NCBI GenBank assembly: GCA_030248295.1
Contig: JASANH010001293.1
Span: 1 to 64,000, forward strand
DNA from: Mesodorylaimus sp. YZB2_4
Taxonomy: Eukaryota > Nematoda > Enoplea > Dorylaimida > Dorylaimidae
DNA: 64,000 nt
Direction: 5' to 3'
The notes under the pieces are model-generated. The model was not told the DNA's origin. It saw only the letters and a program-made list of their open reading frames with translations, and ran no database searches. The translations under genes and the position numbers were made by a program. This document shows, piece after piece, positions 54,280-64,000 of the stretch (position 1 is its first letter; each line of letters starts with the position of its first letter).

Positions 54280-56184
54280 CTAAAGAGTAAAAGTCACGTT
54301 CTGCAAATGGTACAACAATTAAAAAGTATCCATTGCATATTCAGCACATGAATAGACCTGTGTGAGACTCGTATTGGTTGATTTCAGAAAGTCTTTCAAA
54401 ATCATTATCAGTGCACGTTTCACGTAAAAACCTCTGATGCTAGGAAAGTCACGCGTTATGAAAAAACCCGTGTACAGAATTCTGTAGTACACGTACCTAT
54501 ACACAGTTTTTATCTTATGACCATAAATCCCGCAATAATGACGAAACAGTTCCCATCAATCGAAATTACATGGCAAAAAATTCTCATAATCCTGCTGGAT
54601 TACCGGACTTGAGTTCCGTCCAAGAGCCTACGCTGCATATGAGCATCCAAACAGCGACGGCGTGCGCATACTAAAATCGCGCCTCATAAATAGGTAATGT
54701 CTGACGAAATAAAAATGAATAGCACACGTTTCGTTCAATTCCGCACTTCGTCTTTTCCTCAACGACAACTGCACAAGTTCGTCAAACACCTCCTCGACTA
54801 CTACACGATGGCTGATGCGAGAAAGCAATGCTTCCCATTCAATTCTTCGCCTGAACCAGAAACTGTATTGACTTTGCCTAAGAGGGAAAGGCTAGTGGAG
54901 GGATGGAGGTCGCAAGGTTGGCCATGATCGATTGCGCACATGCCGGCTTGATGTAAGCGGTAGCACTGTTTGATAAAAGGCGCCAAATTTGAATGCGCAG
55001 CAATGACCACAAGATATTCCAGAATATTGGCTCAGAACGAACGATGTTTAAGGGATGCATAGTTTGCCCAGCTGTCAGTTACTCGATGTTGGTGTGTGCG
55101 ACTGAATGGCCATGCATGGAAGCAAATGTAGTGCTATCATAAATGGAGCCTATTGAAATACATCATCCAACTTCTAGAGGGGCTAAAAAACTGAATTTAT
55201 TGCAGCATTATTTTGTGTTGAAGACGAATAGTCCGTCGAATAGTCCGTCACCTGCTCGAAGGCCAAAGATTGAAGAGACATCGTGTGTGCTCGGGGTGAT
55301 TCATGCGAATCGTAGTGACAGTCATAAAGGGACTTGTAAGGCATTGAATCAGGCGATGGGATCGACAAAAGAGGCAGCCCTAGTCACTTGTCATTGTAGA
55401 TCGTGCCATAGAAACTGCCTTGTCTCTTCGTCTTTGAGAGATGATGGTGAACCAAGGACGTGAAGTGGTACCAGACCAAGTCATGGGTATTTCAGCAGCA
55501 CTGGCAAACAGCAAGGCTAATAAACTCCTTGCGTCTGTCTTATTGTGTGTACTGTATCATCATCTGCCTGGTTTCTTTGGCAGGGCTTCTGCTGTTACCT
55601 CTTTTTGTCAATGTGATGCTAAAAATAATATGGGTTTTCTAAAGGGAGTATTGAAAGCTATTTGACTGGTTCTCTCTTTCAGCATATCTGAAACTCTCAT
55701 CACTCACTGTATATGAGCAGTGGTTATAACAAGCACGGCGACCAAAATAATAAGGCTGACAGCATGTTTATGCTTGGACTGGAATGCGTGCACCACCTCC
55801 ACAACTCACGATCAGGAGAAAGTAGGGAAGCAGTTTTCAAAAAGGTTTTACTTCTCTTTCGAACAATCAAATTATAAATGCCCGAAAAAGGCAGTAATAT
55901 AAAGGCCCTTCTTTCAAAAAGTCGGCCAACCTCCTAAAAAGGTCTAGTTTGGTCAGTCGTTAGTAAACTTTCCGCTGACATTTTAGAACAGCGGAAAGTA
56001 GCATAGTTGAAATAGAAAATTGAAATCGTACAGTTGAATTGTCCAAGCACGTGCACATGTTTGACCCACTGCGGACAAGGAGGATGGGCAGTTCTATTTT
56101 CATGACTAGTCTCGAAGAATGGACGCGCCGATGATTCGGCGATGCGTCCGCTACGCTTGAACAACAAACTAGCCCCAGCCCCAG
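54280..56184. other. Intergenic between divergent genes, no gene seen
   Basis: About 1.9 kb between the OXR1-type gene and the collagen. Only short open frames without domain-like composition. It should hold both promoters; one more 5' exon of the OXR1-type gene could lie here. Confidence 0.5.
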
Positions 56185-56192
56185 ACTATATA
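56185..56192 (+). promoter_or_regulatory. TATA box of the cuticle collagen gene
   Basis: TATATAAG lies 67 bases upstream of the collagen ATG at 56259, the usual distance for nematode collagen genes with short 5' UTRs. Confidence 0.6.
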
Positions 56193-56258
56193 AGGAGCCA
56201 ACAAAGACACGGTAGTCAGTCCATTCTTGAGTCGTCCTGTACTAAGAAACGGTGGAAA

Positions 56259-57522
56259 ATGGAAAACGACGGTCGGGAAAAGGCGTACAAGCTGGTTGCC
56301 TATTCTGCTATCACCTTCAGTGTGGTGGCAATCGTTTCGGTCTGCGTGACCTTGCCCATGCTCTACAACTATGTCGATCATCTTCAACAAATGGCTCGCG
56401 GTGAATCTCAGTACTGCAAGGCCATGGCTGGTGAAATCATGCACGAAGTCAACGAATTCCGTGCTGTTGGAATCCAAGACAGAGCACGTAATCGTACCAT
56501 GGCCAAGAGGCAAGTTGCTCCTGGGTGCGAAAGTAAGTTAAATGTAGAGTCCCCTCTAATCCTGGCTAACCAGTGAGTCATCCACTTCAGACTGCTGCTT
56601 GCCTGGTTTGCCCGGACCACCAGGAAAGCCAGGTAAGGCCGGCAAACCCGGAAGACCAGGCCCACCTGGACCACCCGGATTTCCTGGACGCCCACCATTG
56701 GAAATCTGCAAATCGATTCCACCTCCCCCATGCAAGCCGTGCCCACCAGGACCACCTGGACCAGGCGGCCCACCAGGAGAACCAGGTATGCTACACTTCG
56801 ATCTTTCCTTTCGAACAGAACAGCTCCTAGAAACGCAGCTTTTTAAGTATGTGGGGTCATGGACAAAGGTTCGATTCCTGCATAAAATAGAGGAGGAGGA
56901 AACTGATTTTATACAAACAGGGAGGCCTTAAAACAAGGTGTAAAATATGTATATGCAACCCTTGTGAATTTTCAGGCGCGCCAGGTCCAAACGGCAAACC
57001 AGGTAATCCAGGAAAAGATGGAGGTGCAGGCCCGCCTGGACCCCAAGGTCCCAATGGACCACCTGGACCACCAGGTAAGCATGCATTAGCCACTGTTTTT
57101 CAGCGAGACCTTTTTATCCTCCATTTTCTTAAAAAATTCAGGTAAGGACGGCGAGAGAGGACCACCAGGTATACCAGCCACTGGTATTCCATCAACCCCT
57201 GGTGATAAAGGCCCCGATGGCGAGAACGGCCCGCCAGGACCACCAGGTCAAAATGGCTCCCCAGGAGCCGACGGCGGACCCGGCCCAGGCGGCCCCAAAG
57301 GCCCGTCTGGTCCAGCTGGACCACCAGGAAACGATGGTGCGCCAGGCGAAAAAGGCCCGCCAGGCCCCGAAGGCAAGAAGGGAGAGCCTGGAATTTGTCC
57401 CAAATATTGCGCAACTGGTAATCCCCCAATATTTTGCCTCTTCGCCCTTATTAGACCGCTTTACAAAGTAGATACTTTTTGTAGACGGTGGAATCTTCTT
57501 CGAAGATGGTACACGGCGATAA
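56259..57522 (+). CDS. Nematode cuticle collagen
   Basis: Secreted structural protein of the cuticle. Five exons: 56259-56532, 56591-56785, 56976-57074, 57142-57417, 57485-57522, all phase 1 joins within Gly codons or at the N-terminal border. The N-terminal nematode collagen block has a membrane/signal segment ([18 protein letters not shown]), conserved Tyr-Cys and Met ([17 protein letters not shown]), and a subtilisin-type site (RTMAKRQVA). Then [14 protein letters not shown], Gly-X-Y runs broken by a Cys cluster ([13 protein letters not shown]), two further Gly-X-Y blocks, CPKYC, and the tail [12 protein letters not shown]. The size (about 290 residues) and Cys pattern are those of the col family. 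No stop or frameshift was seen. Confidence 0.96.
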
Positions 57523-58485
57523 GCAACATCCCCTTCTGCTCTGCACCTGCGATACCCCTGCCATTCTTACTCCTCATGATCAAGACATCTGGCAACACCA
57601 TTTCCTATATTTGATTTCCCTTTGCATGTTTCCATTTTTTGCGCCAGGACAATTAGAATAAACCCATCTGAACTGCTCTGTTTTGCCTTGTTTATCCCAT
57701 GCGGACCTCATAATAGCATTCAGAATTCCCCATAACAATTTGTAGAAGGGTATAGCAGAACAATAATAATTGGGACAATTTGTAGGTCAGGGGCTCATTT
57801 CAAATCCAGCAACTATATAATTTCCGACACGCAACTTCCTGACTGTCTCTCACTGTTCTCTTAATCTTTGGCAATTTGCACGCATTACTCCCTTTTTTGT
57901 TGCCTCCTTTGCTCGGCCCTGTCTCGTCATTAGAGCGAGTCCAAAACGGGCCACTTGTAAATGCGTCAATGAAGCAAGGCGGGCTTCGAATGCTTCCAAA
58001 AGTGCACGAGTCCTTTGGTTTTTCGATTCTTCTGTTCATGGCCTTTGCTTTTCCCTGGAGTCTTCCTCGTCATTCGTCGCCTGGTAAGCAGTGCCGATGG
58101 CTAAAAAGTTTTCGCCTCTATCCATATTCGTACTTTGCTCACGTTTTCGATCGGGTCACATTTGCATTTAGATTTTCTATGTTTGTGCTCGAATCGTTTT
58201 GGATAGGCTGCCGGCAGTCCAAGTGTCGGCGAGGCTACATAGGAGGACACGTTTGACGCAATTTCCCCCATTGTAGCGGGGTCGATAAGCATGTCACGTG
58301 CCGGCCTACCTGCTGTGCTTTGACGGGCTTGTCATCCGCTTGTCGTCCTGGACAAAAGTTTCCTCGTCCGTGACACGGAGGTAGTTCCGACCTTGGGACC
58401 TAGCTTTTGTAGTTCCGACATTGGAAGTCGGCTTGCGTTTCAAGACTCTCAGAACTGATGCCAACATTTCTCGATTTCGTGAAAG
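57523..58485. other. Intergenic, no gene seen
   Basis: Between the collagen and the ion-channel gene. A plus-strand open frame at 57,876-58,256 has no domain-like composition. No TATA-like box was assigned to the channel gene. Confidence 0.5.
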
Positions 58486-61059
58486 ATGAAATCTCCTTCT
58501 CATGACGAGGCAATGATGCGATTGGCCTATCTATTGCTGGTTATGTCAAGCATTGTATCGTGTTCGGCAAAAGAACAGCCAATCGATTGGTCCGAGTCGA
58601 TTCAGAAAGATGGAAGTGGTGAGGGCGATCCGATCTGGCCTGTAACTGAAGAGACTTTCAAATGGCCCAAAACCTTACGACCAACTAGTGACTATCCTTG
58701 GCCTGAATCTCCAGAAAAATTGAGTGATCACTTGCAAGTCGGCCCAGAGAACGGGGATCCTGCCGGAAGGATCAAACTCGATAACTCTAATAGTGGTCAC
58801 TCTGTCTGGCCTGCCCAGAGTGACGGCTCTTCGAGCTCGCCGAAATCATTTGCTCAAACTGACGGCTACGTAAGCTGGTCTCAGCCCCGTCGTCAGCAAG
58901 GTATTTTCAAGTACGCTAGCGACGTTGACGATCATTCCAACAAGACACCTAGTGACTGGCCATTCTTTATGTCTGAGTGTACATTGACCCACACTCAGCA
59001 TATGGCCACCAAGGTTTTGAAAGAGATTTTAAAGAATTATGACAATAACTTGGTTCCATCTCCCAACGGAGTGGACGTGGAAGTAGAACTGATCATACAA
59101 AGTATATCCGAGATTTCAGAAATATCTTACAGTTTCAAGGCGGACTTGCTATTCAGCCAAATCTATCACGATCCAGGTCTCCGATTCGATCATCTGACAA
59201 AGTGCTTATTGAACTTGACCTTGAGTCATAGAATGATCGAACAAATTTGGTTGCCAAATGTGTGCTTTATTAACTCAAAAAAGACTGAGATTCATGCCTC
59301 GCCTTCCCCGAACGTCTTCTTACTCATATTTCCGAACGGAACGGTGTGGATAAATTATCGAGTGGTCATACAGGCTCCGTGCAAGATGAACTTCACCGTG
59401 TTCCCAATGGATGTGGCTCATTGCTTTCTGGTCTTTGAAAGTTATTCGTATAATGTAGGAAAGGTATGTTCGGGGTGTTGGTATACGGTTATTGGTGCGG
59501 GGCCATGTTGTGGCTGTAAGAGGGTTCTCCAGTGGTTCTCTGTAAGAGGCTTCTCAAGTGGTCTTAGAAGAAAAATTCAGAAATCAGGAGTGTGCCAACT
59601 TACAATAAGTGTACCTCGTGCACTAACTTCGCCAGCACAACCATGCACTCCTGCCGCTTGCACCCTTATGTGGATTAGTCTGCCCCTTACGAGCACGCTA
59701 GATGCGCTAAGAGGTGGGGGCTACTGCACATCCGACCCGTCTAGATGGATATGAAAACATTTTTTGTGTTATCATGCCTCTACTACGCCTTTTGCATGCG
59801 GCTAAAAGGCATGACGGACATGGCAGGCAAGCTGCAGGACGTTGTCAGATCTACCTTGACCATTACTTCAGGTGCGCCTTTGGTGGAAACGGGAGGATCC
59901 AGTGATAATGTACAACCAGCCGGACTTACCCGACTTCCAATTGTCACATCACGTCTGGATGAAGAACTCCTTTGAGTACGTTCTACACGGGCGGGTATAG
60001 ACGACGCGTGTTGCAGAGGCGCGCTCGTAAACTTGACAGATTGATTTTGGGTGACTTGTAGATACCCAGCGGGCCAGTGGGATCAATTGAAAGTGGAATT
60101 CACATTCAAACGGTCGTACGGGTTCTATATCCTGCAGATCTACTTGCCGACATACTGCATGGTATGAGTTTGTTCAATGGGATCGGGGCCTGGAGATCTG
60201 AAACAGCATGTAAAAACGCTTTACTATCCAGTGGGAAAGCATGTATCACTTGACCTTGTTGCAAGACTGCGATTCTTTTCCGTAGGTGTTCATATCATGG
60301 ATCGGCTTCTGGCTGGACCATCGCTCCCTGCCCGCCCGTGTTACATTGGGTGTGAGTTCTATGATGGCCTTGGTTCTACAGTACAGCAACGTTGGCCGCA
60401 ACCTTCCAAAAGTCAGCTATGTGAAGGGCCTGGACGTGTACATGTTTGCGTGCATAGCCAGTATCTTCTTTTCCTTGGTCGAAGTGGCTATCGCAGGCTA
60501 CATGGAACGCGCCAACATGAGAAGAAGCCAGTGGGATCGAAAGAGTATGATGCAGCTCGGTCGGAAGCAGACCATGAGAACATTTCGTCCCACGCCCTTG
60601 CCCGTGGTTGATTCGCAGCTTGACAATACGTCCGTGTGGACTTCACGAAACCGGATAAACAGTCCGATTGGTCAGTTGCCCATGTGTGACGGGTCAACAG
60701 CCACAGTTGCGTCCTCGAGTAGTCTCGGAAGGGGCTCCATGACCGACGTCAGAGTCAAGGCACTTTCAGCCAACTTATCAGTCGACTCTATGAGCGAGCT
60801 CAACCAGGAAACTGTATTCTTCAAACGAAAGAGCCTGCTCGGCGAATATCTTAGGAGGAAGTCAGCTGTGCAATTTGGATTGGGTATCAGCGAGGACGAT
60901 GAGAAGGGTAATAGACGACAGAGTACGTGCGCTAGAAGCTGTGCAAGATGGAAAGGAGACGACATTGATCAGCTCAGCCAAAAGCTATTTCCATTAATCT
61001 TTTTCCTGTTAAATGTGATATACTGGTGGTACTACACTAGCGTTGCGGCTGACACGTAA
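58486..61059 (+). CDS. Cys-loop ligand-gated anion channel subunit (GABA/glycine/glutamate-chloride type)
   Basis: Subunit of a pentameric channel in the plasma membrane. Four exons: 58486-59463, 59872-59975, 60062-60161, 60286-61059; joints keep frame ([29 protein letters not shown]). About 651 residues. A signal peptide follows the second Met pair ([17 protein letters not shown]). The Cys-loop is [15 protein letters not shown] with 13 residues between cysteines. TM1 is [20 protein letters not shown]2 follows the PAR motif ([16 protein letters not shown]), the mark of anion selectivity; TM3 is [19 protein letters not shown]4 is [17 protein letters not shown]. The TM3-TM4 loop is long and Ser/Arg-rich. 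The first 160 residues are an unusual Trp/Pro-rich, Ser/Asp-rich extension not found in ordinary subunits. Ligand cannot be told from the sequence; it is near the nematode ggr/lgc groups. Confidence 0.92.
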
Positions 61060-61470
61060 CGATAGCTTTGTTACATTATTGTGCGTCCGCTGGGGGTAAA
61101 AAGGACGTGGTTGCGTGCGTGCGCCTTGGAGAATCCTGATGCAGATAATTGGGGTCACGCTTGCCATGACTTGGAATGCAATGGTACCACGGCCGAGCTA
61201 GGCTTGGCTTGTACGCGCCTTTATACAGAACTGATAAAAGATTATCCGGAATCAAGACTCTAAGCTCTGAAAGGCTGATGATTTTATCAAACACCGACAC
61301 CAATACGCGCCCCCAGCAATTGGGTACAAGCAGCTCTTCAATTATACCCGAAAAAACCAGCGATTCCCTAAGACATGTATGTAAGCTTGAAGTATGGGCA
61401 AGTGATAAGCAGCAAGGGACACAAAGGCAGGATCAGAGCTTTATAGAAGCTGGAATGAGCTTCTACCCAC
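61060..61470. other. Short region between convergent genes
   Basis: About 410 bases hold the 3' ends of the channel gene and of PEPCK. No gene seen. Confidence 0.6.
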
Positions 61471-64000
61471 TCAGACCTGATCTAAACGTTGTTTCAAGGC
61501 GTTTAACTGCGCAGTCACTTCTGATGGCAGGTCTCGTCCGACCTGCTGCGAGAAGTAAGTTTCCAGTGAAGCGCATTCGTCTTTCCAAAATTGTCTAGGA
61601 ACGGAGAAGAGTTGATCCCAGTCGATGCGTTCTTGCAGACCATCCAAGCGGAACGTGTCCTTGAGGGGCATATAGCCAATGGGCGAAGACTGGACGGACA
61701 GGGGATTCACGTCGGACTCGATACGACGGATGATCCAGTCCAGGACACGACTGTTCTCGCCAAATCCTGGCCAAAGGAACGAAGAATTTTCGACATCCTT
61801 ACGGAACCAGTTGACATGAAAGATCTTGGGTAGTTTGGGTGAGTTATGAAGACGAGGTACGTTCAACCAATGCTTTACATAGTGGCCGAAGTTGTAGCCA
61901 AAAAAAGGCCTCATAGCGAAGGGATCGTTCATGACCACTTTGCCTGAAATGACAGAAAAGATCAGTGAAGATCAAGTGGGGACATCGCACAGACACACCC
62001 TTGTGCTCAGCCGCAGCAGTGGCCTCGCTTCTCATCGAAGCGCCCAAGAACACACCGTGCTCCCAGTCGAACGCCTCATAGACCAAGGGCACGCCAGCTG
62101 GACGACGACCACCGAAGAGGATAGCATCGATGGGCACGCCATCCGTACTTTCCCAATTCGGGTCCATGATCGGGCATTGACCAGCACTGACGCAGAAGCG
62201 GGAATTGGGATGAGCAGCCGGTTGCCCAGAGCCACGATGCCACTCGCGTCCTTGCCAATCGATAATATTCACATTGGATGGTACTTCCTTCTCCATGCCT
62301 TCCCAATAAAAGCCGCCATCAGCCGTCTCTGCTGTGTTGGTGAAGATAGTGTTGCGTTGAATTGTCTCCAAGGCTAAGCGATTGGTCGCGTGATTGGTTC
62401 CTGGAAAGTAATAAGACACAATTGGAGATGGACCTATGGATCCACAATTTTGGACAGAAGAAATATAGAGCGCGGACCGACATCTAGAAAAAAACTGCTC
62501 GAACGATTTCTCACTAAACCCAAGGTTCGTCAAAGAGCATACTAAGCACCTTTAGAATCCTGCTGCATCGCACTTGCACTGAAAACTGAGCGCAAAATAT
62601 TTTCTTACCTGGGGCAACGCCGAAAAATCCAGCCTCCGGATTAATAGCCCTCAAACGTCCCTCTTTATCGAAGCGCATCCAAGCAATGTCGTCACCGACG
62701 CACTCAACTCTGAAAAATGCTTCCTCTCGTTTTCACAAGCAAGACAAGACTAAACAAAATCACTACTTGTAACCAGGCAAAGTTGGAATTAACATAGCCA
62801 AATTGGTCTTGCCACAAGCCGATGGGAACGCAGCGGCGACGTAATACTTTCGGTTTTGCGGAGTGGTGATACCAATGATCTAAAAAGATAATTGGATAAA
62901 GTTGGTGGAAGATAGTTGGTTTTGGACTTGGTGGAAAATGCTGTCTTTTACTCGCGGGACTCTACTTCTGTATACCAAGCCTTGGGCGCTCCATCCCGTC
63001 TTTTTCATGTCTTGCCTTTCGCACCCTGTGACCTATCTTACTTACCAACATATGCTCGGCCAACCATCCTTCTCTTCTTGCCAGAATGCTTCCTAATCTA
63101 AGAGCTAGACATTTCTTTCCCAATAACGAATTTCCACCGTATCCAGAACCGAAAGAACAAATCTCATTGCGCTCGGGCAAATGTGCGATCAACGTCTTCT
63201 CCGGATTACACGGCCAGTTTTGGACCAGTGGTTCTTTAATGGAATGCTATGTACAAATAAAAAAACCCTCGCAATAGCACTTACTGTCCATAGGTAACGG
63301 CCGGCCAACGCTGTGCATGCAGCCCACGAAATCTTCGTTGGCCGAAGCTAAACATTCGAGCACATCCGAACCCATGCGGGTCATAATGCGCATGCTGGCC
63401 ACCACATATGGACTGTCGGTGACCTCGATACCAATCTTCGATAACCGACTGCCAATAGGGCCCATGGAAAATGGAATGACATACATGGTTCGACCTGGCA
63501 AATTCAAAGTCTGTAATTGGTGTCAATGGGAGTGTTGATTTGGACAGCATATTACGGTGACGAATTGAAAGAGTCACGAGGAGCCAGTGGGTAATTCTCA
63601 TGCCTGGTACGCCATGGCGAGTGGGAGAGAGAAATCGATACTCTCCCCTGGCTGGGAGACGTCAACCTCTCGGGTTGATGTTTCAGCCGTATCGAGAAGT
63701 GCCCGTGGACTGCGTAGGTTGGTTCCTGCGGCTTGAGCCATCCTCTGGTCAGTCCTATCCTAGGGCGAGCCAAGGATTTCAAGTGTCTTACCTTTCATAC
63801 AAGATTTGAATCGGGTACTAAGCGCGTGTTCCATGTCTGGTACGGACATCCAATTGCCAAGTTGGCATTGCACGTCCGATTCCGTGGGCGGCAACGTGTC
63901 CTCCCGACGACTGGTGGCTATCACAGTTTTGCTCTCCACACGAGCCACGTCGGCTGGATCAGTTCGCGTTAGCCAGCTGAAACAAGCGCTATCCAGTGTC
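61471..64000 (-). CDS. pck (PEPCK): Phosphoenolpyruvate carboxykinase (GTP), C-terminal part; runs off right edge
   Basis: Converts oxaloacetate and GTP to phosphoenolpyruvate in gluconeogenesis. Exons on the minus strand: 63976-63792, 63496-63285, 63246-63046, 62879-62767, 62709-62609, 62400-61999, 61943-61471; the N-terminal exons lie beyond the window. Motifs in order: [86 protein letters not shown], the P-loop [12 protein letters not shown] with the reactive Cys, [55 protein letters not shown], and a C-terminus of about 155 residues. All active-site blocks are intact, so the gene looks functional. The intron 63497-63791 has received a dispersed repeat. Confidence 0.96.
63605..63785. repeat. 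Dispersed repeat in a PEPCK intron
   Basis: 63,610-63,690 is the inverted counterpart of 30,740-30,810 (tggcgagtggga...atactctcccctggctgg...gacgtcaacc), and 63,697-63,780 matches 29,600-29,700 directly (gtggactgcgt, gagccatcctctggtca, tagggcgagccaagga). It therefore shows a longer version of the family whose parts lie elsewhere. Confidence 0.75.

Noticed and set aside
56825..56900. Possible tRNA (ggttcgattcc near 56,874)
   Set aside because: No matching T-stem, anticodon stem or acceptor stem; it lies in a collagen intron.
56408..57429. Pro/Gly/Leu-rich minus-strand frames
   Set aside because: Mirror image of Gly-X-Y codons of the collagen exons.
61076..61598. Plus-strand frames after the channel gene
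   Set aside because: Short, and the second half is antisense to the last PEPCK exon.
1..64000. CRISPR arrays, operons, phage or plasmid functions
   Set aside because: No direct-repeat arrays; genes are spliced and nematode-like throughout.

Overview
The window is eukaryotic and almost certainly nematode. Evidence: a complete cuticle collagen with its nematode N-terminal block, Gly-X-Y domains and typical C-terminus (56.3-57.5 kb); a major sperm protein domain gene (16.5-17.3 kb); DUF19/CPG4-like cysteine modules (11.0-14.3 kb); many short GT-AG introns; and BEL/Pao, LINE and TIR transposons. Nothing prokaryotic (operons, Shine-Dalgarno sites, CRISPR) was seen. The species cannot be named from the sequence; codon use and intron style do not look like Caenorhabditis.

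Left part (1-12.5 kb): a BEL/Pao retroelement on the minus strand is open to the left edge (1-3,244). It is followed by about 4.4 kb that look like random DNA but are a decayed mirror of DNA further right: 3,246-4,843 is a degraded direct copy of about 9,433-11,440, and 4,845-7,625 a degraded inverted copy of about 12,545-9,012. A second, damaged BEL/Pao copy (7.6-9.4 kb) and the real flank follow. This is either an unusual inverted duplication or, more likely, an assembly scar.

Genes 11-24 kb: a secreted three-module DUF19-like protein with a mucin linker, an F-box-like gene, an MSP-domain gene, a small secreted Cys-rich protein (plus strand), and a complete mRNA cap-1 2'-O-methyltransferase (CMTR1) with G-patch, catalytic and WW-like regions. 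Two CMTR1 introns are near-identical from the 5' splice site onward, which suggests introner-like intron gain.

24-36 kb is repeat-rich: a foldback element, a three-level nest of TIR elements (26.1-27.6 kb), and a serpin locus broken by a MITE and a LINE. 36-40.5 kb carries a TRMT2-type tRNA m5U methyltransferase and ARV1. 41.3-43.1 kb holds a second, differently broken serpin copy abutting a broken two-box HMG gene. 43.4-45.4 kb is a PP1-type phosphatase lacking one metal-binding His and probably continuing into an unknown C-terminal domain; a tyrosine-kinase relic follows.

The right part holds ordinary genes: a single-exon acidic/basic membrane-anchored protein (47.1 kb), an OXR1/LMD-3 type LysM-TLDc protein (49.4-54.3 kb, minus), the collagen, a Cys-loop anion-channel subunit with an odd Trp-rich N-terminus (58.5-61.1 kb), and the C-terminal eight exons of GTP-type PEPCK (61.5 kb to the right edge, minus). 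The genes do not form one pathway; the strongest leads are the mirror block, the twin introns, the altered PP1 with its tail, and the paired serpin pseudogenes.
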